Shown here piece after piece: positions 1 to 11,440 of a DNA stretch of 64,000 nucleotides (position 1 is its first letter; every line of letters begins with the position of its first letter). The stretch lies in assembly GCA_022495005.1 (NCBI GenBank), contig JAGYXB010001055.1, positions 1 to 64,000 on the forward strand. Reading direction: 5' to 3'. Both the position numbers and the translations under genes were made by a program. The notes under the pieces were generated by a model. It was not told where the DNA came from and ran no database searches. It saw nothing but the letters and a program-made list of their open reading frames with translations. This DNA is from Rhyacophila brunnea (lineage: Eukaryota > Arthropoda > Insecta > Trichoptera > Rhyacophilidae).

Positions 1-1440
1 CTGCAGTACGAAAATCCCAGGCGGCCATATTAAGACGAAAATCCACAACTCTTGGTTATTTTTTTAGTTAAGTTTGGAATTTTCCTTCAAGGGAAATTTA
101 GTGTTATTACAATGGAATGATACTCAAATAGACTGAGTAAACTATAAAAATGTCTGGGACTTTATTTTATCTTCGTGTAGGATTATACAAAGCAAGATTT
201 GTATGAACACAATCTTTTCACTTGTTTTCTAAATTAACAAAGTCTCGTAGCAATATACATTCAAAGGGATTACTTAGTTTTTTTACTGACTTAAATTTCT
301 ATTATAGAAAGCAGAGCTAATATAATATAATAATGTACTATATCTTTTTCACCAGCATACATAGGTACTAGATAAACAGGCAACATTGATTTCGCATTGT
401 TGCTATTAGTCAGGCAGATTAACCATGAATTTGAGGTAAATGTGGACACACAGGTGTATAAAAATACATTTGCGGACTCAAGGAATACAAATAGATAATA
501 ATTTGTAAATATACAATTACCATATATGATGACAACCATCGCCATCTTTAGATTAATAAAGCCTGAGCATAACGTTTTTGCAAAAGCAACAAGTGGTTCA
601 CTGCCATACTATTTATTGATAACGTATTTGCAAACAGAGTTTCGTATTCTATAATGACCTAAGATTTTAAATAAGTTATTAGTTATTGTCGTTTAGAATC
701 GACTGTTACATTGACAAATGTACTAGTATATTATGATATTATTATACATAAAAGAAGTTTACTTACTTTGTTCGTCACTTCCAATTATTAATAACTTAGA
801 ACCACTAAATCAGATAAACATCAAGGTCTCCAAGGTCTCCAAGATACGTTAAATTAATCTGAAAGGAATCTGAAACTAAGAATACTCCGACAAGTGAACA
901 CGACAGACGCGTCAGTATGAGCACTCTATAGATAGGCAATGACAGAGCATCCATAGACAACGGGAGGGGCGGAAAGGTAGGACCAGTCGGGAATGTATCG
1001 GCTTTCCTCTTCAGTCGGCAATGGGACAACTTATATTAAAGTGTAATATAGTGTTAATACATTCAGTTTACTGATTATGGGTTATACCTGATCATTGTTT
1101 ATTTGTTTTTTAATATGATAGTTAGGTATATTTAGTGACAATTCTCATTAACTAATTTTATTTAATTGCTAATACGCTACCTAGTTCCATTGTTTATGAG
1201 ACTCATGACGTCATGACAATTTAATGCGATTATTACTAGTAGAGTATTACTGTAGGTACCTATCTACTACGTGTTTTTAGAAACAATTAAATTTCCAAAA
1301 TTGCTTTTTACACATTCTCTTTTAGGTACTTAGTAGGTAACAAGGTTAAATTACGTTATTTTACTATATTGGTTTGATATTATTAACGAGAATCAACTGC
1401 ATTCGTTATCACTGTTATCAGTATATATTTATGATTGATG
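1..1440. other. No gene seen; AT-rich spacer
   Basis: Short open frames here are stop-rich and show no family motif. The stretch at about 820-1034 is less AT-rich than its surroundings and includes a G-rich run near 960-975, so it may be old unique sequence. I see no terminal repeats or tRNA-like boxes. Confidence 0.5.
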
Positions 1441-1560
1441 AGTCCACATAGTTCTTGAAGATGCTGAGAGTCGAAACGCGCCGGGTATGCAAAAAACGAT
1501 TCAAATGGAATAGTACAAAATATAAAGTACAGAATAGTACAGAATTGGAATTACTATTAT
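1441..1560 (+). repeat. Retroelement-end fragment, hammerhead-like (family H)
   Basis: The segment from about 1492 (AAAAAACGATTCAAATGG, then AATAGTACAAAA) matches the fragments at 12730-12760 (minus) and 13200-13230 (plus). Just upstream, 1452-1490 carries a degenerate TTGAAGATG ... CGAAAC arrangement like the hammerhead cores in those copies, but its stem II is imperfect. I read it as a third, decayed copy of the same terminal sequence. Confidence 0.45.
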
Positions 1561-2159
1561 TAAATTATATAAGCAGTAATGCAGGTGACTAGGTACGATA
1601 TATATTATTTCATTTATTTTTTAATCTATATGGGTAGTATATGAGTTTACAACTGCGGGTACGGGAATTTCTGCTAGTTTCTGCATTTATATTGCTTACA
1701 ATTTATTCTTCCAGCACCCTCAAATGCTTAGTGAACAGAACACACTATGTGAAGTCCTAGGAGGACTATATAATAGGCACTGAATTGCGAGTTATGATGG
1801 TAGTAACTCAAAATATTTCATTCAGAGTGAGAGGAGAGGTATGGTTTACTCCAATGAATTAACAGGTTGGCGTGTGAAAATTACTCCCCAATTTATTTAC
1901 TCCCTACTATTAAAAATTGATTAATTTTACAGGACGGTGAGTATTCAAAGTTACTGATTCTAAATTATAATAATTAATAATTATGAAGATGTCCTGTGTG
2001 AACGCCGGTGGGCGAGCGACAGGGATTCTTGGTCGCCACGTGGAATGTGGAATGTATTATATTGTTACATTTATAATTTAGCACTTTTATACATTTTTGT
2101 AAAATAATTTAAACTGTTTTTTTCTAACGATATTATCTACATAATCTTATTCATTTTAC
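1561..2159. other. No gene seen
   Basis: AT-rich sequence without a recognisable repeat end, tRNA-like box or coding signal. Confidence 0.45.
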
Positions 2160-2270
2160 GGTTCACCCAGAGCAGTAATTTCTCAGCTTATAAAAGTCGT
2201 GAGTCTGAATCCCTGAAGTCTGGCGAATTCACGTGTTAGTTTTTCAATTATATATCTTTGGACACGGAGC
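2160..2270 (+). repeat. Probable decayed tRNA-headed SINE (family C)
   Basis: The order CTTATAAAAGTCGTGAGTC, GAATCCCTG, TCTGGCGAATTC parallels the better copy at 4500-4615 (CTTATAAAGTCGTGGGTTCC, GATTCGAATCC, CTCTGGCAAATA). Box A is eroded and only the B-box half is readable. A chance match is possible. Confidence 0.4.
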
Positions 2271-2404
2271 AGAAAAGTCTATAATTAAAACCTCCGCCAC
2301 ATTCTCTGCTTAGGAACGAACATGGTAATGTACTTACTTATAAACAAAAAATATTACTTTCTACTTTACGTCTTAAATTAAATATAGATTTCCTAATAAT
2401 TTTT

Positions 2405-2760
2405 TTAAAAAAATGCCGCGGCGGTTTCCAAAGTGTGGGCTGCGACTAGCGCACATTGGTGCGCTATGGATTATTCAAATATTTGTATCTAACCGTTTAG
2501 ATGCCCATTGTTTTACCACACAAATCCAGTTACACAGAAATAAAATCACACTGACTTCTATAAATAATATGTTGTGATAAAAAGCAAGTATCTTGCGAAA
2601 ATCAATGTGGGAAGGGAAATGAGTGTAGCGTTTTCATATTTTTTTTTCCAATTGTTATGTATATTATAAATTTAGGGACCGTGGGAAAATTCTGATGCCT
2701 CAAGAGTGCCATAAGCCAAAAAGTTGTGGAACCCATGACCTACAGCAAATTTAATTTATA
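2405..2760. mobile_element. Possible hAT element remnants
   Basis: One side begins GCGGTTTCCAAAGTGTGGG followed by GCTGCGACT. Near 2704-2745 the sequence, read in reverse, gives GGTTCCACAACTTTTTGGC followed by TTATGGCAC. Both look like hAT terminal sequences (the CAGNGGTTCYCAAA class), but they resemble different hAT subgroups and I find no clear 8-bp duplication. These may be two unrelated decayed ends. Confidence 0.3.
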
Positions 2761-2894
2761 TGTTGAATTAATATTATGATTCTTCGAGCATTGACTTGTG
2801 TATCGATCAGCGTTTCTTAAAAGAAGTGTCGTGGTCAACCTAAGTTTAATGAATAAGCCTGTATATTATAAGCCTTGCTTTTAAGTCGTTTAAA

Positions 2895-2970
2895 TTCAAA
2901 TGCCCGAGAGCATTGGCGGTTCGTGCCCGCGGCCTGATGTTACAAGGGTGAGCTATCTCAGGTTGCGGTT
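2895..2970 (-). repeat. tRNA-like SINE head remnant
   Basis: Read on the minus strand the segment gives GAGATAGCTCACCC (box A-like), a spacer, then GGCCGCGGGCACGAACC, which resembles a tRNA B box with substitutions. The spacing suits a tRNA-derived SINE promoter. No second copy with this exact head was seen in the window. Confidence 0.33.
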
Positions 2971-3123
2971 CTTGTACTTCATAGGCTACTGCCGCAGATT
3001 TCACTACAAACTACTAGCGAATATTCGTAATCCAGGCTCATAATTCTTGAGAAACATTAATGGTGGCTTTAAGTAATTTTAGAAGCTGTATACCTTGGTT
3101 CTTGAACGACATGGTATATTTAT

Positions 3124-3203
3124 TTATAATTAACTATTTCTTTTATTCAACGAATAATTCACAAGAATGTGAATTATTCGTTGAATAAAAGAAATAGTTA
3201 ATT
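3124..3203. repeat. Perfect 38-bp inverted repeat, 4-nt loop
   Basis: Positions 3124-3161 are the exact reverse complement of 3166-3203, with AGAA between. The right arm is the start of repeat M1, so the left arm looks like an inverted duplicate of the end of that repeat. Such an exact palindrome in decayed AT-rich DNA suggests a recent templated event. Confidence 0.85.
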
Positions 3204-3560
3204 ATCAATTATTAGCAAGTTCAAGTAAGTTACATCATAAAAAATATTGGAGAAATCCTCGACGTTGGTTAGTAATTGAATTAATAGGTATCTACTTTGA
3301 TTTTATAAACAAAAATCGATTGCCAAAGTAGCTTGATTTAGAAGAGCGCTGATGAGTGGGTATTAAAATTGGCCAATAGTTAAAATTTGTCGCAATTAGT
3401 ATGTCACCGCGTAGCATAGAAGTAATGCGCAGATGGGGCGTAAGCCCGGAAGATGCATTCCCTGCCAGGGTGGCTTACTTTTTTCAAAAAAGATTTTTTC
3501 TATTGGTTATAATATATTTTCTCATAAAGTGTTTTTTTTCAAAATTATGTATGTACCTAC
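3166..3560 (+). repeat. Dispersed repeat family M, copy 1 (tRNA-like core)
   Basis: This matches the reverse complement of about 6290-6665 over nearly its whole length. Shared landmarks are AAGAAATAGTTAATTA, GTTCAAGTAAGTTACA, GAAGAGCGCT.ATGAG, GGCCAATAGTTAAAATT and a final AAAATTATGTATGT. In the middle (about 3405-3475) is a tRNA-like stretch with CGTAGCATAGAAGTAATGC as a box A-like segment and CCCTGCCAGGGTG where the other copy has a better B box. It is probably a SINE-like element. Confidence 0.6.
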
Positions 3561-4496
3561 ATATATTTATTTGTTTGTTTATAAACAGATCATGTTCCTT
3601 AGAATAAAACACTATTTTTTTAGTAATTTAATGTAATATTTAAATACTATAATAAACTAAGTAAGTATAAAGTTGGAATTAAATAACATTTTTAATGCAT
3701 CAGTGTTACTGCTCCTTATCGATGGTCGACCCCCGAATCCCGATGTTAAGTTTAAAGTTCAGAAGGGTGCTTGTATGTGTGTTATATAATAAATATATTT
3801 CGGCATTGATAAAGAGAAATGTTGGTATTTTCTTGGTTTTATTTTGAAGTAATAAATTTAGGAAAAACACGGCACTAAGATATAACTATCACATTGATTT
3901 TAGTTTGAGTTGAAAGGTTTACATTAGTTTGTAATTTAGATACGGTGAAAGACACATAACATTGGGGCGTGTCGACTACATTATAGGAAAGCCTAAAGAC
4001 AACTGCTACATTTCCGTTTGCGTTATCGTCTATGATCTATAAATGACCATAGACAATAATAATATGTCGGTTGTAGAAATATACGAAACCCCTACATCCT
4101 CACGAGCCTGAGTGGAAGTATTGAACATGTGAATGGTTGAATTAATATTTTATCATATTATATATTTTAAATTCGGTATTTTCACCATACTATCCAGACT
4201 AATGATAGGGGATAATCGAAAAACATTGATAATACGATCTATAATTTCTATGTCGTTTGAAAATACCAATTTCTAATGCAAACTATTATTTGGCATTAAT
4301 ATATTATTTATTTTAGAAAAATCAAAAACTTCTAAAGCAAAAGTGCTCACCCGAAAAGTGAAATATGTGATTTTAAGTCCCACTCAGTCCAACATTTTTT
4401 CTGATACATATTATTATGTATATTTCTTAGGTTTTACAAAATTGTGTTTTTTATAATAAAGAATCTAACATTCTTAAACCTTCGTTCAAACCATTC
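3561..4496. other. No gene seen
   Basis: AT-rich. A short GC-richer patch near 3715-3770 has no recognisable motif. Confidence 0.45.
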
Positions 4497-4620
4497 AGCT
4501 CCCACGATGGCTGAGCGGCTTATGCATTGGCTTATAAAGTCGTGGGTTCCAGATTCGAATCCTAGCTCTGGCAAATAAATGTATTGGTTTTCAGTTTGTG
4601 TTTGAAGTCAAAGTATAGAC
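4497..4620 (+). repeat. tRNA-headed SINE (family C), copy 1
   Basis: GATGGCTGAGCGGCTTATGC is a clear box A and GATTCGAATCCTAGCTCTGG a clear B box, spaced as in a tRNA. The head is related to copies at 18511, 27883 (minus) and 59087 (minus), which continue TCTGG.AA.TACACATATTG. The sequence after about 4620 no longer matches the other copies, so this copy is truncated or carries a different tail. Confidence 0.65.
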
Positions 4621-5383
4621 CTGATCTAACTTTCGGTTGACTGATAGTTGACATGACTTCTGGATCATTTATATGGTTGATATTATCTCACCAATTTTCA
4701 GAGGCACAATGAATAATTTGGAGGTTCAAGTGCACCTTTGGTTAACAGTTAAACCCTGATCCCCTAAAGTGGTAATACCGCCTCCCTATGGGATTGGTGG
4801 GGCGTTGCTGTTATTAAGCCAGAAGGCCGATAATGTGAAAACTCCACCCTCCACCTACCAGAGGCACTTAGCGGAAAAATACAGTATTAAGTTTTAGTAT
4901 GATCATAATATTGAAGCTCGTTTGTATATAAATAAAAAGGATTTGAAGTTATACACATTCCCACTTTTCATGTTTTCACATTTTCTGTCACACACTGTCA
5001 TATTTTCACTTCTAAAATAAATATAAAATACATTAAAACTAAGAATTACTTAGTCAAAAATCTGTACGTTACTGTACATTAGAGACAAATTAACAAACTA
5101 AAATTTATTAATAAATATGAACCTTGATTCTTTTATAATTTCAATTCCAATTTTCTCTATACCCAAACAAGTTTTTTGAAATTCAAAAAATACACACACA
5201 ACCACCCAAATAGTTTGGTGAAATATAAAAGAAATACACACAAGTACCCATTATTTTTTTATTTTTTTTACATATACCTACCTAAATAAAATTTTCGTGG
5301 AGGAGCAATGAAAACATTATTTTTGGAACGAGGGCGGTGAAGAAAAGGTATGGGAAACAATGTGTTAAACATGGGACGTAAAT
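4621..5383. other. No gene seen
   Basis: AT-rich with a GC-richer patch around 4750-4870 that I cannot assign. Confidence 0.45.
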
Positions 5384-5391
5384 AAGTAGAT

Positions 5392-5781
5392 CATGGCCCC
5401 CACATCCTGACACGGGCCCCCAGGCTAGGATGTTTGGCGGGTCCCCCCACCTATCGCTAAGGGTAAAGTCAGTGTAACGCGCTACACTAGCGTTTTCCAT
5501 GGTGTACGCGGTAAAAGTAATGTGTTTTAGCGATTTTTCGTATTTTTTGTATTTTTATTATGTACATTCTTTGGATTATAGAGTTTTAGAATCGGATACA
5601 CAGTTAAAAATTGCATCGTACAATCCAATATTTTAATTATTATAATTATTGAACCAAACTTGCGACTTTTTTTTACTATTACAGCAAATTTGTGTTCTGT
5701 GTTTATCTCACTTATCGGTCGACTCGTCACGCCGGGCCCCTAGGCTAGAGCCCTGTCAGCCCTCCCCTTGTGGAGGCCATG
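5392..5781. mobile_element. hAT-type MITE, 390 bp, 8-bp TSD
   Basis: The ends are inverted: CATGGCCCCCACA at 5392 and TGTGGAGGCCATG ending at 5781, with further inverted similarity inside (GGGCCCCCAGGCTAG against the right-end GGGCCCCTAGGCTAG region). AAGTAGAT occurs immediately outside both ends (5384-5391 and 5782-5789), an exact 8-bp duplication as made by hAT transposases. No transposase is present. The right end is shared with the fragment at 35995-36125. Confidence 0.8.
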
Positions 5782-5789
5782 AAGTAGAT

Positions 5790-6289
5790 AGTATTATAGT
5801 ATTACTTCATAAAACGTATGTAAATTCTATATTATTATGCCATAAGATATATCTCCAAAAAATATTAAGCAATTAATAAATTCGCTGAAACAATGGAACT
5901 CCATAATTACAACCCTGTAAACCTTAATTATATACTAACATGTAATTTAAATAACTAGAGTGGACTTACCCCGTTTTTTATGAAAACGTTTTAAGTCGAG
6001 ATTACTTTTCATGCAGTGGAGTATTAGTATAATTTATAAAGGCTTATTTAATTGGGCCATTTAAATCCTTCATTTTTGTACGGGCCGCGTTATCCGTAAG
6101 TAATTGCCTATCAGATATGACCTACAGCTGATTGGGATAGCGCAGCTGTACCCAACTAATTTTTCACGATCATAGTTAAACCACTTTAATGTTTAAATAT
6201 TTATTGCTCACGTGTGTAATGAAATAATATGGTATTCTACAATATGGTACCCATATTATAAAATTCAAAACCAAACCTCAACGTATTAA
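5790..6289. other. No gene seen
   Basis: AT-rich sequence with no repeat end or coding signal recognised. Confidence 0.45.
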
Positions 6290-6665
6290 TTTGTTGACAT
6301 ACATAATTTTGTATGACAACACTCAAGAGAAAATATAGCCAATAGAAAAAATCTTTGTTTGATAAAAGTAAGACACCCGGCAGGCATCGAACGTACGTCT
6401 CTTGGGTATAACGCCATGTGCATTACTACTATGCTACGACTGCCATGATTAATTGCAAATTTTAACTATTGGCCTTTTTAATACCTGCTCATAAGCGCTC
6501 TTCAAATTGAGTTACGGTAGGCGATCGGTGTTTGTATTCTAAACTAAAGTATTTATTACTAAGTCTTAAAGTCTTTAATTATTACTAACCGACATCACGG
6601 ATCACTCCAATATATTCTGTTGTAACTTACTTGAACTGCTAATAATTTTAATTAACTATTTCTTT
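6290..6665 (-). repeat. Dispersed repeat family M, copy 2 (tRNA-like core)
   Basis: Inverted relative to copy 1 at 3166-3560. Its tRNA-like core reads on the minus strand CGTAGCATAGTAGTAATGC ... GTTCGATGCCTGCC, a better B box than copy 1. The inverted pair lies about 3 kb apart and could fold together in RNA or single-stranded DNA. Confidence 0.6.
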
Positions 6666-6913
6666 TATCCGTTATATATATATTTATATTTGTTTACGTT
6701 TTATAAACTTTAAGCTCGGTATTCCAGCTAAACCTATTGTATATAGTAATTTATCAGAGATAACACTAGCCTATCCACGTTAAAATCAAGGCGACAATAA
6801 TAGCTAAATATTAAAACTGTGAAATCTTCAACTAACCCGAACTATTGAGCATAATCCAGTTTCGTGTCTGTATTAGGCAAATATAAAATTGTGAGCCTTT
6901 GCACGATAGCTTA

Positions 6914-7395
6914 TTACAACGTTTTTATTAGCTCGTATTCTTGTTTTTCCGGTGGTTGTTTGTCAAGTAGAAATCTTGCAATCGATTTTAACTAACTTTC
7001 CGACTGGCTAGACATTTTAAACTTTTAGAATATAAATCAGAACACGATGCCAATGCATTTTTAAAATACTTTTAGCCATCTTTAAGCAGAATTGAATTCA
7101 TTTTCAGTTAATTCTATTTTGTATGGAAAGTTATTTCAGAAAAATACGTAAAAAGTAAAAGACTATTATTGGTTGCTAAGGGGGTGGTCCTAGCAACTAA
7201 ATTATTTCTATATACGTGCATTACTATGGAAATCAAAATGAAATGTCAAAATGACATTTCAGTATTCTATATTTGTTTGTTTGTTCGTTTTTTATTTACT
7301 TCATATCAAGTACACGTTTGAGCATATTGAGCATAATAATTCAACAAAAAATTTAAAAATGTTGTGTATAAAAAGTTCTTTTTATCTTGTAATTA
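6914..7395 (+). mobile_element. TTACAA-ended nonautonomous element (family A), copy 1
   Basis: One of five copies with the same internal order: TTACAACGTTTTT start, CGTATTCTTGTTTTTCCGG, GATGCCAATGCATTTTTAAA, a TATTGGTTGCTAAGGGGGTG block, TACGTGCATTACTATGG, then TATAAAAAGTTCTTTTT and a TTGTAA end. The ends are weakly inverted (TTACAA and TTGTAA). Here TTA occurs outside both ends. No coding capacity. Confidence 0.65.
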
Positions 7396-7587
7396 TTCTA
7401 CTGAACAGCTCTACTATAAAATGAGCTTTCCGAGTAGTTATACGATTGTATGACGTATTCAAAATAAATGAAGGGAATGTCTAACTGTAGAGATGTCTAA
7501 CTGTAGAAATGACTAACATTAAATTCGATGCTGAATATTTGGAACTCATAGTTGTACTCAGCTATTAACTAATACCGCTCTCAAGGT

Positions 7588-7938
7588 TGAGGCACGGTCT
7601 AAAAAGATCGAGGCTGGGCGATGCGCGGATTGTGCAAATGACGCGTGCCGAACGAAATATAATTTGTCATATAAATCCAATATGCGTCCATTTAATGTTC
7701 TGTTTATTGTTCTATTAGTAACAATAATAATATATTCATTGCAATGTTTTCTTTTTCAAGTAAATAAGTAACGTTTTTTAGTCATCTTTACATGATTTAA
7801 GAATTAATACCCCCGTCGCCATCACGAAACAAATTGACGTGTTCACAGCTCGACGTTCGCTCTCCGATTGCCAGCGAGTCCAGAATTTCGTCGCACCTAT
7901 AGTTGAAAATTATTTGCCGTTTCACTGAAGTACCGTCT
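7588..7938 (+). repeat. Dispersed repeat family J, copy 1
   Basis: Matches 19634-19985 over about 350 bp. Landmarks are GGTCTAAAAAGATCG, GGCGATGCGCGGATTGTG, AATGACGCG, CGCCATCACGAAACAAATTG and GTTGAAAATTATTTGCCG. Local composition is less AT-rich than the surroundings. I see no tRNA boxes, open frame or clear inverted ends, so the class is unknown. Confidence 0.6.
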
Positions 7939-7957
7939 TAAACCTCATTTAGACAAC

Positions 7958-7982
7958 TCACTGTGGATAATCATCCACAGTG
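7958..7982. repeat. Short perfect hairpin
   Basis: CACTGTGGAT at 7959-7968 is followed by AATC and then ATCCACAGTG, a perfect 10-bp arm. It lies just 3' of repeat J copy 1 and upstream of a LINE tail. Function unknown; it may be chance. Confidence 0.5.
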
Positions 7983-8053
7983 AATTGAATGCAGGCATCT
8001 GAATTCCTGAACTCCGAACATCCTGGAATAACGTTAAATACCATCTACAGATT

Positions 8054-8125
8054 ACAGTGGAGTCACTGAACGCTGACACGATCTGGGAATACGCAAGAAG
8101 ATTGGTGAAAAACAGAGATTCTTAG
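8054..8125 (+). pseudogene. LINE C-terminal fragment
   Basis: The frame reads TVESLNADTIWEYARRLV then KNRDS and a stop. It parallels AELTWNDARRLASDRD at 22640-22744. The pattern W..A..LA.DR is typical of the extreme C-terminus of non-LTR retrotransposon endonuclease/reverse-transcriptase proteins. Only the tail is left and no RT domain precedes it, so this is a decayed or 5'-truncated insertion. Confidence 0.5.
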
Positions 8126-9574
8126 AGGTTGGTATATAATATATGCTCCAACAAAAGAAGAAGAAATAATACAACGTCGTGGACACAGTTCGCCGCGAGC
8201 TTTCTTATCGGAAAGAGACAACCATATACTATACGGTCTCCAATTTTATTAGATTCAACATGAACATTAATTCAATTTTCATAACTGATTTTGCCAAAAT
8301 TCATGAATTAATGAATGAAAACCTAACAAATAATCCAGTATAATATCGCCTATTTTCAAAATTTGTTTGCTGCTGGCTTCCTGTAAAGTGTAAACCGACA
8401 AGAACTTTGTTTTATTTAGACATGAATTTTATGTCAGTACTATACGACCCAAAGAGGTTGGACGGTCTTTAATATACGGCCATATATTTCTGATACAACA
8501 TTTAACAGTGAAGTTGTGATGTGGCGGACCGCATGCGTATACGGCCACGTCTACAAATACGCCGTAGGTAGAGAACACAAATCGATCTTCACTTCAATTC
8601 GTGTAATGCGATTTGAAGGGACAAGACGTTATAAATTTAATGTAGAAGAACAAACATCGCATTTAAATGGTTTTGGGATATGTACTTATTATCTCACAAT
8701 TTGAATTATTTTACTTACTTTGTTACTGAACGTCATGGACTTGTGGTTTGAAACATTCGATCATAAAAAATAATTAATTTAATTTAAACATCAATCTTTC
8801 TTTATATTCCTCAATGGTCCAATTTATATTTCAATATTGAGCTGAGGCTAAAATGAAGAGAGAAAAAACTAAAAACTCTAGAGATTGTAGAAGATGCTCA
8901 TTTGCAATCCATTTAACGTGATGAGTTGTCTTGTGAAATGCATTCAAGGACGATCCCAAGATATTTTCTTCTTTTACTTTTGGTACTTGGGTACGTATAA
9001 TAACCCTCCTTTTATTGTGCCATCTGTTTCTCATCACTGGATAAAATTAAAGCGATGATCCTTATTTGATTGTGTGAGGCGGAAGGGTAGAAAGAGACTT
9101 CCGCTTGGACTTGTGTGAATTTTCAGCCACGCTTTCCGTACTTATCTACTTACGTTACATTAACCCTATTTTGAATCAATTTGCTTCTTTTTCGGCTATT
9201 TTTTTAATACAGTCTTTTTTCATTTATTATGTTAAATCAAAATAAATAAATAAATAAGTAGGTACCTACCTATATTTTAACCAATGCGATTTTTTACATA
9301 GTACCTACATAAATTATAATATAATATATTTTAATGGTTAAACTTTGATGAAATTTTTTTAATATAAAAATAAAATATCTGTAAAGTATAATGTATAATA
9401 TATATCCATTATAGCAGTATCCACGAATGTTTTGTTATATAATTTAATATAATAAAATTTTGTTATATATTTTGTTAAATAGTTCTGATCTCACACATTG
9501 ACGTAATTATAATATATTTATACAAATCGAATAATAAATAAGATTAAACTTTAGTCTGTACTGAAGTTAATGAA
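8126..9574. other. No gene seen
   Basis: Contains a 62-codon plus-strand frame (8516-8704) and a 68-codon minus-strand frame (8831-9037). Neither shows a known motif or splice context, and both are about as long as chance allows. A short AAATAAATAAAT run lies at 9240-9258. Confidence 0.45.
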
Positions 9575-9850
9575 GTTATATCCCAATACAGTACATTTTG
9601 ACGCAGGGTTTTGAATGTGTGAGTGTCCTACGAAAATGAACCACGCATTATAGCCGTGCAATAGTGTGTGTTGCAACCTTCAATACACCAATATTAAATG
9701 AGCATCATTGTATAAACCGAGAGCAGTTGTCAGTATTCGACGTATGATATATTTTTGAAAAGTGTTTAAGTTTATCCCGTATTCTTCCGCACTCGAGATC
9801 GGTTGCCTGCTTCTCCACACCCGTTAGATATTTCAGTACCCATTTTTTCC
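9575..9850 (+). repeat. Dispersed repeat family I, copy 1
   Basis: Matches 25723-26012. Landmarks: ACGCAGGGTTTTGAATGTG, CGAAAATGA.CCAC, AATGAGCATCA, TAAACCGAG.GCAGTT, CACTC.AGATCGGTTGCCTG and GAGTTCCCTG. About 80 percent alike by eye. No recognised ends or coding potential. Confidence 0.6.
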
Positions 9851-10440
9851 GAGTTCCCTGTTTCATAATCATTCGATAAAATTTATATATAAATGAAGTT
9901 ACAGATAAATGACCTCTACCTGCATTGTAATATGGAACTACGTTTATTTGTATCTCTCGTCATATCTTTTATGTCATTTACTGAGGATGATTATCATTTA
10001 AACTACAGGCGTTGCTGACAATTCCCAACAGGATTACACGGAACCCTGGAGCTCCAAGCTGTGTCAGGGGTTCCGCGGGAATTCGTATAAGCTTGCTATA
10101 ATAGTACAATTAAAAACGGTATTGAATAAAAAAAGGAAAATAATTTTTGAAAAAAATACAGTTAGGTACCTACAGGATTAAATAGGTATTGTTTCACAAT
10201 GTATTGTTTAGTGTTCTTATTGACTTATCATTAGTTTTGGACAATGTATACATATTATGTTCGTATACATATAAACATAACTCGTGTATAAAAAAAATAT
10301 TATTTTAATATATTTTTAGATTCCGTGGAGATCTTTTGCGAGTATTGAGATCAATTTGAGATTAAAAATAGTTACCTGAAGCATTTTAAGTCTGGTTATG
10401 GGATTTTTTTAGAGAATAATAATTCTTCTTAATTCATATT
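9851..10440. other. No gene seen
   Basis: Near 10040-10080 GGAACCCTG and CAGGGGTTCC are inverted about a 16-base loop. This resembles a very small remnant of a hAT-like end (CAGGGGTTCC) but cannot be delimited. Confidence 0.35.
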
Positions 10441-10448
10441 ATATGAAC

Positions 10449-11120
10449 TAGGGATTGCAATACCGAATGAAAATGTCATTACCGGTTTTTTGGCATTTCT
10501 TATTGAATACCGGTATTAATACTGGTATTTCTTAAACATTAAAAAAACAGAAGTAGGTGCTTATCAATGAAAATATAGCTATTAAAATCTTTTAAAAATA
10601 TTATATTATGGGAAAAACCTACATACCTACATTTATTATGTTGACATTTAAAATATCTTTTGATCATAATCGTAGAACTAGTGATTTTTTACAAATAATT
10701 TGAATATATTGATAATTTTAACAAAAGCCCTCAAAAGCTCACCAGGTGCAAATAGTCCAGCTGCAGGAAAAGCTTGTTAAATTCAACGCTTGTACAGTCA
10801 GTCATCAATAATTATAGAATAATTGAACATTTTTGTGACGGATGTTTTCTATTTCGAAATAATATTATGATAATCCATCGCGACAATTACTTATATATTA
10901 TATTATATTTGATGAGATTTGTTTTATTATTTTTTCACCTCTGTTGGATTCACTCAATATATATTTGCATTTTAACAGCACATAACTTATAATAATTAAG
11001 AGTTAAACGAGTGTGTTTTCTTAATACCGAAAATTCCGGTATTTTGGATTTTTAAACCGGTATTTCAGTATTGATAAATACTGGAATACCGGTTTTGAAG
11101 TACCAGTATTGCAATCCCTA
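10449..11120. mobile_element. hAT-type MITE family B, copy 1 (672 bp)
   Basis: Starts TAGGGATTGCAATACCG and ends with the inverted GTATTGCAATCCCTA. ATATGAAC flanks both sides exactly (10441-10448 and 11121-11128), an 8-bp duplication. Subterminal regions are rich in ACCGGTATT motifs in both orientations. The interior (GTGACGGATGTTTTCTATTTC, TGCAGGAAAAGCTTGTTAAA) is shared with the other copies. No transposase. Confidence 0.9.
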
Positions 11121-11235
11121 ATATGAACTAACTTACAACTGAATTCTACCTACATTATAATAAGATTGATTTTTAGATTTCTATAACATTTACTGGTGAA
11201 GTACCCATTTTCTGTTAGTTAATATAGTACAGATT

Positions 11236-11425
11236 TTTTTTTTTTAGAATTATTAATAACCATGTCTTTGCTTTTTTGTACAAGGTGGTTGTTAGTAATT
11301 TTGAGCAATCACAAACACCCAAGCTTTGAGAAAAACACATAATTGTTTTTGTCATGACCGGGAATCGAACCCAGAACTCACGGATGGAAGGCCAGCGCCT
11401 TACCCACTGCACCACGAGAGGCGCC
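11236..11425 (-). repeat. tRNA-headed SINE (family D), copy 1, 15-bp TSD
   Basis: On the minus strand the head reads CTCTCGTGGTGCAGTGGG, TAAGGCGCTGGCC ... GGGTTCGATTCCCGG, good A and B boxes. The element ends in an A-rich tail (T-run at 11236-11245 on plus). AATATAGTACAGATT occurs at 11221-11235 and 11426-11440, a perfect 15-bp duplication typical of LINE-mobilised insertion. A 70-codon frame overlapping it is a by-product of the tRNA-like sequence. Confidence 0.88.
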
Positions 11426-11440
11426 AATATAGTACAGATT

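Noticed and set aside
291..545. 84-codon minus-strand frame
   Set aside because: No motif, no splice context, composition as expected for AT-rich DNA.
4500..4575. Functional tRNA gene
   Set aside because: A and B boxes are present, but the acceptor stem does not pair and related copies are dispersed with SINE bodies.
11350..11425. Functional tRNA gene on the minus strand
   Set aside because: Part of a SINE with a 15-bp TSD and A-rich tail; a second copy exists at 39510-39590.
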